The notes beneath the pieces are model-generated. The model had not been told where the DNA came from and searched no databases. It saw only the letters and a list, made by a program, of their open reading frames with translations. From Desulfuromonas sp. KJ2020 (GTDB taxonomy: Bacteria > Desulfobacterota > Desulfuromonadia > Desulfuromonadales > SZUA-540), in assembly GCF_024197615.1 (NCBI RefSeq), contig NZ_JAKUKE010000003.1:217192-281191 (forward strand): 64,000 nt of DNA. The letters run 5' to 3'. The position numbers and the translations under genes were made by a program. Below, in pieces: positions 29,827 through 37,706 of this stretch. Positions within the stretch are counted from its first letter, which is position 1, and every line of letters starts with the position of its first letter.

Positions 29827-30589
29827 TGATAAGTTTCAATGAAACATCCTGGTCGAGGTCTTGGACCTGGTCGTCAGTCAGGTCCATGCGGCTCCTTTCG
29901 CTCGGCGTCATTTCGCCCAGGAAGCAGCGCTCGATGAAACGCTGCAGGCAAAGGTGGTCCTGGTCGGTCAGGTGCTGGAACTCCACGCCAGAACCTTGCA
30001 GGTAATTGTTTTCTGGTGCCGGCAGGACGTTGTATAAAACCCGCCCTTCGATCTCCAGTTCTTTCTTCATCCCCATCAAAGGAAAAATGACTTGAAGCGG
30101 CTCATTTTGGGCCAGTCGAAAAGCACTTCGGATAAACAGACCCTGCTCGCTCAGGCTGAGGATCTCTGATAGATGAGGGGCGCCGTCCCGATAGAGAACA
30201 CCCGGGAGCTTGAGATCCAGCCTCAGATTTTTTCTCGGGGTTTTTTCAAGATATTTCTGGATCATGGCGTAGAGTTCGAATAACCCGATAGGAACATCCA
30301 GGCTTTCGCACGGAAAGTTGGCAGGAAACGGCCGGCCATTTTCTTTGAGGACGACGAGAGGACATTTTTCGCCCAGCGTCTTGTCTCCAACGGTTTGGGT
30401 CAGTTTGGTGGGCCCGGATTGCAGCAAGTGGGCTCCCATGAATAACAGGTCAGGGGAGGTCTCCAGTAACAAGGCCTCTATCTGCTCAGGGCTTGAAGAT
30501 ACCACTACCCTGTATCCCCAGTGTTTGAGAATAACCTCCAGGGTTGAGAGGACCTTTTCCCGGCTGTCGCCGACGATGACGCGTTTCAT
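29816..30589 (-). CDS. degenerate receiver-like domain fused to PilZ domain
   Basis: A 257-residue cytoplasmic protein. The N-terminal 120 residues fold like a CheY receiver by pattern (KRVIVGDSREKVLSTLEVIL...), but the usual acidic pair is reduced to GD and the phosphoacceptor Asp in PDLLFMGAH is Gly. Phosphorylation is therefore unlikely. The PilZ domain (about 125-235) has RKNLR (RxxxR) and SLSEQG in place of D/NxSxxG, so c-di-GMP binding is plausible. The start at 30589 has AAGGA upstream; the frame continues to 30664. Single gene, convergent with deoB and divergent from the DUF2914 gene. Confidence 0.8.
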   Translation of the reverse strand: MKRVIVGDSREKVLSTLEVILKHWGYRVVVSSSPEQIEALLLETSPDLLFMGAHLLQSGPTKLTQTVGDKTLGEKCPLVVLKENGRPFPANFPCESLDVPIGLFELYAMIQKYLEKTPRKNLRLDLKLPGVLYRDGAPHLSEILSLSEQGLFIRSAFRLAQNEPLQVIFPLMGMKKELEIEGRVLYNVLPAPENNYLQGSGVEFQHLTDQDHLCLQRFIERCFLGEMTPSERSRMDLTDDQVQDLDQDVSLKLISSH

Positions 30590-30773
30590 ATCCTGTATCC
30601 TTTTGGTGGCGGCAAGACAATTTAGAGCAGGGTTTTGGGCCGGGTCAAGGGGAAATTCATACAATGGCCATCGCCGCTAAAAATATACCCCCTGTGCTGG
30701 CGTACCCGAAAAGCCTATGGTATATAGTTGGGCATGCTGGAAACTTCATCCGATCTGTAAAGGAGAAAAATCT

Positions 30774-31163
30774 ATGAAGCGCTTGTCTGTAATCGCCTTT
30801 GTTCTACTTGCGGCATGCCTGAGTCTGCCTGCCTCGGCTTTTGCCCTGGAAGTGGCCGAAGGTGCGATCACTTCTCAAATCAGTGACCGCAATCCCGTCG
30901 ATTCGTTGACCAGTTATTCGGCCGATGTCGGGAAGTTGTATTGTTTTACCCGCATTGTCGGTGCGGAGTCTGACAGCCAGGTAACCCATGTCTGGTATCG
31001 CGGAGACGAAGAAATGGCCCGGGTTGATCTGGCCGTTCGCTCCAATAATTGGCGGACCTGGTCCTCTAAGGCTCTTCTCCCTGAATGGACGGGAGATTGG
31101 CGCGTGGATGTGCTCGATGCAGAGGGCACAGTTATTCACACCCTCGCATTTACGCTGAACTGA
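30774..31163 (+). CDS. exported DUF2914-family protein
   Basis: A 129-residue protein with a signal peptide (about 1-23, ending ASAFA). The mature part has the DUF2914 pattern as I recall it: GKLYCFTRIVGAES, THVWYRGDEEMARVDL, and WRTWSSKALLPEWTGDWRVD. The domain is common in delta-proteobacteria and has no established function to my knowledge. It is probably periplasmic. The ATG at 30774 has AAGGAG eight bases upstream. It is followed by a bidirectional terminator. Confidence 0.85.
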   Translation: MKRLSVIAFVLLAACLSLPASAFALEVAEGAITSQISDRNPVDSLTSYSADVGKLYCFTRIVGAESDSQVTHVWYRGDEEMARVDLAVRSNNWRTWSSKALLPEWTGDWRVDVLDAEGTVIHTLAFTLN

Positions 31164-31182
31164 AATCAGACATTGGTCAACA

Positions 31183-31215
31183 CAAAAAAAGCGCCCCGCC
31201 AGGGCGCTTTTTTTG
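31183..31215. terminator. bidirectional terminator between DUF2914 and MucR genes
   Basis: CAAAAAAAGCGCCC pairs with GGGCGCTTTTTTTG around a short CGCCA loop. It gives a T-run on both strands and ends both convergent genes. Confidence 0.9.
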
Positions 31216-31242
31216 TAAAGCGTGTCCTTTTAGCGCAGACTG

Positions 31243-31677
31243 TTACTTTTTGGTCTTGGCTTTACTCTTGGCGGCGCGGGCTTTGGCGAGATTCTCGCCC
31301 AGACCACGGTCAACAGCCATTTGCCGTCGACTTTCCGAATAGGCACGGGCTGCCAAGGGCTGCGTGCGGGGAATGTCGAACTGCTTGCGGTATTCGCTGG
31401 GTTTCATGTCGTGAGCCGTGCGAAGATGGCGGGCCAGTGTCTTCATCTCTTTGCCGCAGATCATGCAGGTCACCTTATCTTTGCCAAAGGCTTTCTTGCG
31501 GGAAACAGCGGGGGCCTCGACGGCTTCCGCTTCGGCAGCAACGGCCTCGCCTTTTTCAAGCGCGCTCAGGGCGTTGTGGATTTCACTGAGTTCGGCGACC
31601 AGTTCGTCACGGGACATGGGTGTGGTCGATGCGTGGGCCGCAACAATTTCAGCCGCCATCTCGAGAAGTGTTGCCAT
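31243..31677 (-). CDS. MucR/Ros-family transcriptional regulator
   Basis: A 144-residue DNA-binding protein. A C2H2-type zinc finger CMICGKEMKTLARHLRTAH lies at about residues 74-92, followed by the conserved MKPSEYRKQFDIP. The acidic, alanine-rich N-terminal region probably mediates oligomerisation, and the tail KARAAKSKAKTKK is strongly basic, H-NS- or AT-hook-like. MucR proteins are best known from alpha-proteobacteria, where they silence AT-rich promoters and often control their own gene. A GGAGG site is present, and a large inverted repeat lies about 50 bases upstream. Confidence 0.9.
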   Translation of the reverse strand: MATLLEMAAEIVAAHASTTPMSRDELVAELSEIHNALSALEKGEAVAAEAEAVEAPAVSRKKAFGKDKVTCMICGKEMKTLARHLRTAHDMKPSEYRKQFDIPRTQPLAARAYSESRRQMAVDRGLGENLAKARAAKSKAKTKK

Positions 31678-31724
31678 GGTTATCTTCCTCCTTTTGAATG
31701 TGTGGTTTGTTTAGATAACAGAGA

Positions 31725-31756
31725 TTGACAAGGTTCTATAATAGAACAATTGTCGA
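31725..31756. promoter_or_regulatory. large inverted repeat upstream of the MucR gene, candidate operator
   Basis: A perfect GTTCTAT-A-ATAGAAC palindrome (31733-31747) is flanked by a second pair of arms, TTGACAA (31725-31731) and TTGTCGA (31750-31756), matching 6 of 7. A possible minus-strand promoter (TTGATT at 31763-31768) would place its -10 within the palindrome. Confidence 0.6.
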
Positions 31757-32066
31757 TAATAAAATCAAGGGGAAAAAGTGCTGTAGTATGGTCACTATTG
31801 TGAAAATTCACTTCTCCTGAAGTTTTTTGTGTTACTTTTGGAACAGGTGGGCGTTTCAATCCGTTCTTTTTTTAAAAAGAAAGAGCGATACCCCCTGAAA
31901 ACAAGGAGGCCTTGGGAGGGTTTTAAATTGTAAATGGCACTAAAGGCTCCATTTGTTTTTTTAATGTCTCTTGTCTGAAATAAGCTTATTATCGCCAGAA
32001 GACAAGATGGCGATCCATTTATCAGGACTTTTCTGGACAAGTTTACACCAAAGTTATAGGGCTTTT
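31757..32066. other. AT-rich intergenic region without a recognised feature
   Basis: About 310 bases between the MucR operator and the dNTPase-like gene. It holds short inverted repeats (CTTC-TCCT-GAAG then TTTTTTG near 31811-31828; TTCTTTTT/AAAAAGAA near 31863-31880) and a purine-rich GGAGGCC and GGGAGGG stretch near 31906-31920. I find no convincing ORF, RNA gene or riboswitch. Confidence 0.5.
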
Positions 32067-33107
32067 ATGACTATCCGTGAGCAACTCGAACACCAGGAAG
32101 AACTTTCTCTGTCGCCCAAGGCCTGCTTGAGCATGCGTGGAGGCAAGCGTGAAAAGGAAGAAGACCCCTGCGCTGTTCGTACGGCTTTTCAGCATGATCG
32201 TGACCGCATTCTTCATTGCAAATCGTTCCGACGACTTAAACATAAGACCCAGGTCTTTCTGGCGCCAGAAGGTGATCATTATCGTACTCGGCTGACTCAT
32301 ACTCTTGAAGTGGCGCAGATCGCTCGTACTGTCGCAAAGGCGCTTCGTTTGAATGAGGATTTGACCGAAGCCATTGCGCTTGGTCATGATCTGGGCCACA
32401 CCCCCTTCGGCCATGCCGGCGAAAGGGTGCTGAGCGAGCTGGTGTCGGGTGGTTTTCATCATGTCCGTCAAAGTCTGCGGGTAGTCGATTGTCTGGAGAA
32501 GGAGGGGCTCGGGCTTAACCTGACTGCCGAGGTGCGTGACGGTATCGTCAAGCACTCCAAGGGGAGGGGGGCTATTCTGGCTAAGGACCCTGCGGTAAGG
32601 GCGGAAACTCTGGAGGGGCAGGTTGTGCGTTTGGCGGATATTGTTGCCTACGTCAATCATGACCTTGACGACGCTCTTCGTGCCGGCCTTATCCGATCAG
32701 AACAGGTTCCGGCCGGCATTGTGGATGTTCTCGGTCGTAGTCACTCCCAAAGAATCAATACCATGGTCTGCGACATGATTCAGGCTTCGCTCGGTGCCGA
32801 TGAGGGGGAAATTTCGCTCTCGCCCAAGGTCGTCGAAGCCATTGACGCCTTGCGTGAATGGCTGTTTGTTCACGTTTATCAGGTAAAAACCGTCCATGAC
32901 GATTTCATCAAGGCCTCACGCATCCTGCGGGAACTGTTCCTTTACTTCATGCAGGACGAGGAGGCGCTGGTTGCCCATGGAGGCGATCGCTTCTGCGAGG
33001 ATTCTCTGGAGGTTTCGGTTGCTGATTTTATCGCGGGCATGACCGATCGTTTTGCCATCAATCTGTATCACCGGCTTTTTCTGCCCCAGCCATGGAAGAT
33101 TTTGTAA
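32067..33107 (+). CDS. dGTPase-like HD-domain dNTP triphosphohydrolase
   Basis: A 346-residue HD hydrolase of the type-2 dGTPase-like family that splits dNTPs to nucleosides and triphosphate. The N-terminal [22 protein letters not shown] (split here as HDRDRILHC and [13 protein letters not shown]) is characteristic. The metal site comprises [10 protein letters not shown] (73-82), [14 protein letters not shown] (106-119) and [15 protein letters not shown]. The ATG at 32067 has AGGG upstream; an in-frame start at 31971 would add 32 residues the family lacks. Single gene downstream of a long AT-rich region. Confidence 0.92.
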   Translation: MTIREQLEHQEELSLSPKACLSMRGGKREKEEDPCAVRTAFQHDRDRILHCKSFRRLKHKTQVFLAPEGDHYRTRLTHTLEVAQIARTVAKALRLNEDLTEAIALGHDLGHTPFGHAGERVLSELVSGGFHHVRQSLRVVDCLEKEGLGLNLTAEVRDGIVKHSKGRGAILAKDPAVRAETLEGQVVRLADIVAYVNHDLDDALRAGLIRSEQVPAGIVDVLGRSHSQRINTMVCDMIQASLGADEGEISLSPKVVEAIDALREWLFVHVYQVKTVHDDFIKASRILRELFLYFMQDEEALVAHGGDRFCEDSLEVSVADFIAGMTDRFAINLYHRLFLPQPWKIL

Positions 33108-33142
33108 GGGGCTTAACTCTTTGAATTTCCGATGAAGAAAGC

Positions 33143-33172
33143 TTGACTCGCCTGATTTTTCTGTGCTAATTT
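33143..33172 (+). promoter_or_regulatory. candidate promoter of the acidic response-regulator gene
   Basis: TTGACT (33143-33148), an 18-base spacer, then TAATTT (33167-33172). The start codon is at 33350, so the leader would be about 170 bases long. Confidence 0.45.
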
Positions 33173-33349
33173 TATGGCGTTTTTGCGTCTTTCGCCGGCG
33201 GACTAATTCCCTTTTTCTGGGGATATTCCCTGGCGGGCGTATCCGGTTCGCCATTTAGAGGCGCTGGACCTGTTTTGATTCGATGCCATACGGCTTTTTC
33301 CGCGGAATTTTGCCGGTTCCCTTTATCGCTGGGTGCCAAGGAGGCTTGC

Positions 33350-34834
33350 ATGAGCAAAAAACTGTTGTTGGCCGACGACAGTATTACCATCCAGAAAGTC
33401 ATAAGCATTACCTTTGCCAACGAAGATTATGACCTGACCGTGGTTGACAACGGTGATGCCGCCCTGGAGAAAGCCCGCACCAGTCATCCCGACCTGGTTC
33501 TCGCCGATGTGTTCATGCCCGGGAAAAATGGCTATGAGCTTTGCGCGGCAATTAAACAGGAAAGGGGACTTAAAGGCGTGCCGGTTCTGCTTTTGACCGG
33601 CACCTTCGAGCCTTTCGATGAAAATAAGGCCAGTGCCTGTGGCGCGGATGGCTGGATTGCCAAGCCTTTTGAATCGCAGGCTCTTATCCGGAAAGTCGAA
33701 GAGCTCCTGGCCGCCTCCGATGATATCGCGGCCGAGGTTCCCGAAGTAGAGGACGTGTCGCCGCCGTCGTCGCAACCTTCGGAAGGGTCCGCTCCGGCTG
33801 AGGGCGTTGAGGCCGATATGTGGGAGGAACTGGAACCTGCTGCCGTGGCCCCTGCCGCTCCCTTCGAGCCCTCTGGGGAGATGGACGTGGAGGATGGGGT
33901 TGCTGCTGACGAGGATCTCTGGTCCGATGTTTCCTTTGACGACGAAGAGTTGGACCAGCAGGCCGCGACCGGCCGGACCGATGAAGAAATGTGGGGAGCC
34001 GCAACCGAAGTCCTCGGCGAAGAAGAGAATGCCGATACCCTGGCGGATCACCCGGTTGAAGAGGCCACCCTGGAGGATTTCGGCTTCGAAGTCGAAGACA
34101 ACGAGGATTGGCAGGAAGAGGCATCTCCGAGTCCGGTAACGGCCCCTGAAGATCTGATGAGCGCTGAAGCCAGCGATGATCTGTGGGGGGATGAACCTGA
34201 GGGGCTTGGCGAAACAGACGAGCAAGCGGCCACCGCCGTTCCCGTCTCCGAACCTTCCGCGGCTGGCGTGGATTTGATGAGTGCCGAGGCGGAAGAGGAT
34301 GCCTGGGGAACTTACGAGGCGCCCACTTCTGTGTCTGAGCCCGCCGAAGATGAGGAGGAACCCGAAGATATCCTGGCCTTGTCCGACGAGGATATTCTGG
34401 AAGAGGCCGATCTGGCGGGCTGGGACGATGAGGATCTTCTTTCTGAGTCGCCTGAAGACGCACTCGACGCGGGCTCGGAAGAGCCGACTGCTGCTGAGGA
34501 GGCGCCGGCAGTGCCTTTCGACAGGCCTTCTTCGACGGAAGAGCTCCCCGCTGCCTTCGAGGAGGCTGCCCCTGTTGCCGAAGAGGGTCTGTTCGAGGAA
34601 GCCTTGTTCGAAGAACCGGCCCCGGAAATGCCCGTTGCTTCCGCCCCTATCCCTGCCACGGCGCCCGCCGTTTCTGAAGCGGAAGTGGCTCGTATCGTTG
34701 AGCGGGTGGCGGCCGAAGTGGTCGAACGCCTGGCTGGAACTATTCTTGAGAAGATTGCCTGGGAGGTCGTGCCGGATCTGGCGGAAAGCCTGATCAAGGA
34801 GGAAATCCGCCAGATCAAGGAGGGGGCTGCTTAA
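33350..34834 (+). CDS. response regulator with long acidic linker and C-terminal amphipathic helix
   Basis: A 494-residue protein. Residues 1-120 form a complete receiver domain with the acidic pair in LLADDS, phosphoacceptor Asp53 (VLADVFMPG), Thr of LLLTGT and Lys of IAKPFE. Residues about 125-420 are a very acidic, low-complexity linker with spaced tryptophan motifs (MWEELE, DLWSDV, EMWGAA, DLWGDE, DAWGTY). The last 45 residues form a predicted helix, VERLAGTILEKIAWEVVPDL and onward, resembling a tail I recall from other delta-proteobacterial regulators. There is no DNA-binding or enzymatic domain, so it may act as a scaffold. AAGGAGG precedes the ATG. Confidence 0.85.
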   Translation: MSKKLLLADDSITIQKVISITFANEDYDLTVVDNGDAALEKARTSHPDLVLADVFMPGKNGYELCAAIKQERGLKGVPVLLLTGTFEPFDENKASACGADGWIAKPFESQALIRKVEELLAASDDIAAEVPEVEDVSPPSSQPSEGSAPAEGVEADMWEELEPAAVAPAAPFEPSGEMDVEDGVAADEDLWSDVSFDDEELDQQAATGRTDEEMWGAATEVLGEEENADTLADHPVEEATLEDFGFEVEDNEDWQEEASPSPVTAPEDLMSAEASDDLWGDEPEGLGETDEQAATAVPVSEPSAAGVDLMSAEAEEDAWGTYEAPTSVSEPAEDEEEPEDILALSDEDILEEADLAGWDDEDLLSESPEDALDAGSEEPTAAEEAPAVPFDRPSSTEELPAAFEEAAPVAEEGLFEEALFEEPAPEMPVASAPIPATAPAVSEAEVARIVERVAAEVVERLAGTILEKIAWEVVPDLAESLIKEEIRQIKEGAA

Positions 34835-34872
34835 TAGCCAATTTTCCTGCAAAAGGCACACACAGCGATATA

Positions 34873-34901
34873 TTGACGGACGAAATGGGGATTGCTAGAA
34901 T
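34873..34901 (+). promoter_or_regulatory. valS promoter, embedded in a hairpin
   Basis: TTGACG (34873-34878), a 17-base spacer, then TAGAAT (34896-34901), about 80 bases before valS. The spacer and -10 form one arm and loop of the inverted repeat at 34882-34910. Confidence 0.6.
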
Positions 34902-34915
34902 CCCCATTTCCTTTT
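34882..34915 (+). terminator. terminator-like hairpin after the response-regulator gene
   Basis: A perfect 12-bp stem GAAATGGGGATT / AATCCCCATTTC around GCTAG is followed by CTTTTGC. It would act on read-through from upstream only, because the valS promoter lies within it. Confidence 0.5.
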
Positions 34916-34982
34916 GCAACCCCTGTCAACGCCAGGGAACCCCTTGGGACCCTGAGTACATAGAAGATGGAAGGACCAGTTC

Positions 34983-37643
34983 ATGGACGCAACGCTCCCC
35001 AAAGGGTACGAGCCGAAAGAGGTTGAGGACAAGTGGTATAAAGCCTGGGAGAAGAAGGGCTACTTCCACGCCAACGAAAAATCCCCCAAGCCCCATTATT
35101 CCATTGTCATCCCGCCCCCCAACGTTACCGGGGTTCTGCACATGGGGCATGCCCTTAACAACACCTTGCAAGACATCCTGGTGCGGTGGAAGCGCATGAC
35201 CGGCCATGAAGTGCTGTGGATGCCCGGCACCGACCATGCCGGTATCGCCACCCAGAACGTGGTGGAGAAGCAGCTTGCCGCCGAAGGACGCGACCGCCAT
35301 GCCCTCGGCCGCGAGGAGTTCATCGAGCGGGTCTGGCAGTGGCGTGAGCAGTCCGGCGGCCAGATCATTAATCAGCTCAAGCGCCTTGGCGCCTCCTGTG
35401 ACTGGGAGCGCGAGCGCTTCACCATGGACGAGGGCCTCTCCAAGGCGGTGCGTACCGTCTTCGTGCGCCTCTATGATGAAGGGCTGATCTATCGCGACAA
35501 CCGCCTCATCAACTGGTGCCCGCGCTGTCACACCGCGCTCTCTGACCTTGAAGTGGAGCACGAAGACAAAAAAGGTCATCTCTGGCACCTGCGCTACCCG
35601 GTGCTCGGCACCGACCGCTATCTCGTCGTGGCCACCACCCGCCCCGAGACCATGCTCGGCGACACCGCCGTGGCCATTAATCCCGAGGATGAGCGCTACC
35701 AGGATCTGATCGGCAAAAAGGTGCTGCTGCCGTTGATGAACCGGGAAATCCCTATCGTCGCCGATGACTACGTCGACAAGGAATTCGGCTCCGGCGCCGT
35801 CAAGATCACCCCGGCTCATGACTTCAACGACTTTGAACTCGGCAAGCGGCATGATCTTGAATTCATCAATATTTTTGATCCCTCGGGAATAGTGAATGAA
35901 AACGGCGGTCCTTACGCCGGGCAGGAACGCTACGAGGCTCGCGCCAACGTAGTGGCCGACCTGGAAAAACAGGGGCTGCTCGAGCGCATCGATGATTACG
36001 CCAATGCCGTCGGCGAGTGTTACCGCTGCCGCACGGTCATCGAGCCCTACATGAGCAAGCAGTGGTACGTCAAGGTCGGCCCACTGGCCGCGGAGGCGAT
36101 CAAGGCCGTCGAGACGGGCCAGACCCGCATCGTGCCGCCCCAGTGGGAGAAGACCTATTTCGAGTGGATGAACAATATCCAGGACTGGTGCATCAGCCGC
36201 CAGATCTGGTGGGGACACCGTATCCCCGCCTGGTTCTGCGACGACTGCGACCAGATCACCGTCGCTATGGAAGACGCCCGCAGCTGCGCTCATTGCGGCA
36301 GCGACAACATCCGTCAGGAGACAGACGTACTCGATACCTGGTTCTCTTCAGCCCTTTGGCCTTTCTCCACCATGGGCTGGCCCGAGAATACCGAGACTCT
36401 GCAGAAGTTCTACCCCACCTCCTGCCTGATCACGGGTTTCGACATCCTCTTTTTCTGGGTGGCGCGCATGATGATGATGGGGATCAAGTTCATGGGGCAG
36501 GTTCCCTTCCAGGACGTTTACATTCACGCTCTTGTGCGCGATGCCCAGGGGCAGAAGATGAGCAAGAGCAAGGGCAATGTCATCGATCCGCTGACCGTCA
36601 TCGAAGAGTACGGCACCGACGCCTTCCGTTTCACCCTGGCTGCTTTTGCCGCCCAGGGGCGCGACGTCAAACTTTCCACCGAGCGCATCGCCGGTTACCG
36701 GAACTTCGCCAACAAACTGTGGAATGCCAGCCGTTTTGCGCTGATGAATCTCGACGGCTTCGATCCCGCCACCATTGACCTGACCCGGCTTGATCTTTCG
36801 TTGGCTGACCAGTGGATCCTGACCCGTCTGAGCGAGGCGGCCCAGAATGCCGGACGCGCCCTCGCCGAGTACCGCTTTAACGAAGGCGCCTCCATTCTCT
36901 ATGCCTTCACCTGGCACGAGTTCTGCGACTGGTATATCGAGCTCAGCAAGGATGATCTTTACGGCGATGACGAGGCGGCCAAAGCTCGCGCCAGGGCGGT
37001 GGTCTTCACCGTGCTCGAGCAGCTCCTGCGTCTGCTGCATCCTTTCATGCCTTTCATCACGGAGGAGATCTGGCAAGCTCTACCCGGCGGCCGTCCCGTT
37101 GATTCCATCATGCTGGCCGACTATCCCACCGGCGAAGGCCTGCCCGTCAACCAGGAAGGCGCCCGGCGGATGGAGTGGATCATGGAGGTCGTCAAGGCTA
37201 TCCGCAACATTCGCGGTGAGATGGATGTCCCGCCCTCCAAGCAGATTGCCGCCGTGCTCGACTGCAAGGGCGAGGAGGCGGTGGCTGTTATGGCCGCTGG
37301 TGAGGGCTACATCCGCGCTCTCGCCCGTGTCGGCGAGTTGAGTTACGGCGTCAGGGTCGAACGCCCCGTTCAGGCCGCCACCCAGGTGGCTGGCGAGGTT
37401 GAGATTTTGCTGCCGCTGGCGGGGCTGGTCAACGTTGAAGAGGAAGAAAAGCGTCTCGGTAAAGAGATTGCCAAGGTGCAGAAGGATGTGGAATTTTTTG
37501 CTAAAAAACTCTCCAACGAGAAGTTTGTCGCTAATGCGCCACCCGAGGTGCTGGAGAAGGATCGCGGCAAGCAGAAAGAGGCGGAGGAAAAGCTGGAGAT
37601 TCTGCAGGAAAGCCTGAAAAAGATTCAGTCCCTCAAAGGGTAG
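34983..37643 (+). CDS. valS: valyl-tRNA synthetase
   Basis: An 886-residue class I synthetase. The HIGH-type motif is PPPNVTGVLHMGHAL (HMGH at 53-56), the KMSKS motif is at 525-529 (QKMSKSKGNV), and the editing domain lies between them (TTRPETMLGDTAVAINP). The C-terminal tRNA-binding coiled coil (about 815-885, rich in K and E) is present. A CDDC...CAHC zinc-like pair lies near residues 420-440. The ATG has AAGGA seven bases upstream. A strong terminator follows. Confidence 0.98.
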   Translation: MDATLPKGYEPKEVEDKWYKAWEKKGYFHANEKSPKPHYSIVIPPPNVTGVLHMGHALNNTLQDILVRWKRMTGHEVLWMPGTDHAGIATQNVVEKQLAAEGRDRHALGREEFIERVWQWREQSGGQIINQLKRLGASCDWERERFTMDEGLSKAVRTVFVRLYDEGLIYRDNRLINWCPRCHTALSDLEVEHEDKKGHLWHLRYPVLGTDRYLVVATTRPETMLGDTAVAINPEDERYQDLIGKKVLLPLMNREIPIVADDYVDKEFGSGAVKITPAHDFNDFELGKRHDLEFINIFDPSGIVNENGGPYAGQERYEARANVVADLEKQGLLERIDDYANAVGECYRCRTVIEPYMSKQWYVKVGPLAAEAIKAVETGQTRIVPPQWEKTYFEWMNNIQDWCISRQIWWGHRIPAWFCDDCDQITVAMEDARSCAHCGSDNIRQETDVLDTWFSSALWPFSTMGWPENTETLQKFYPTSCLITGFDILFFWVARMMMMGIKFMGQVPFQDVYIHALVRDAQGQKMSKSKGNVIDPLTVIEEYGTDAFRFTLAAFAAQGRDVKLSTERIAGYRNFANKLWNASRFALMNLDGFDPATIDLTRLDLSLADQWILTRLSEAAQNAGRALAEYRFNEGASILYAFTWHEFCDWYIELSKDDLYGDDEAAKARARAVVFTVLEQLLRLLHPFMPFITEEIWQALPGGRPVDSIMLADYPTGEGLPVNQEGARRMEWIMEVVKAIRNIRGEMDVPPSKQIAAVLDCKGEEAVAVMAAGEGYIRALARVGELSYGVRVERPVQAATQVAGEVEILLPLAGLVNVEEEEKRLGKEIAKVQKDVEFFAKKLSNEKFVANAPPEVLEKDRGKQKEAEEKLEILQESLKKIQSLKG

Positions 37644-37653
37644 GGTGTAACGG

Positions 37654-37681
37654 GGCCAGGGCGAAAACCCTGGCCTTTTTT
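37654..37681 (+). terminator. Rho-independent terminator after valS
   Basis: GGCCAGGG pairs with CCCTGGCC around CGAAAA, followed by TTTTTT. Confidence 0.9.
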
Positions 37682-37706
37682 GCGGCCTTTTGGGGCCGTC
37701 TGACGC

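Noticed and set aside
31795-32040. 81-residue minus-strand frame in the gap before the dNTPase-like gene
   Set aside because: TTG start, no ribosome site and no recognisable feature.
31757-32066. Possible c-di-GMP (GEMM) riboswitch, considered because such elements are common in Geobacter relatives
   Set aside because: I could not find the conserved GEMM core sequence, and the downstream gene is not a usual target.
33323-34861. 512-residue minus-strand frame opposite the acidic response regulator
   Set aside because: It arises because GAG/GAA/GAT-rich codons rarely give stops on the other strand; the composition is biased to R, G, F and H with no domain.
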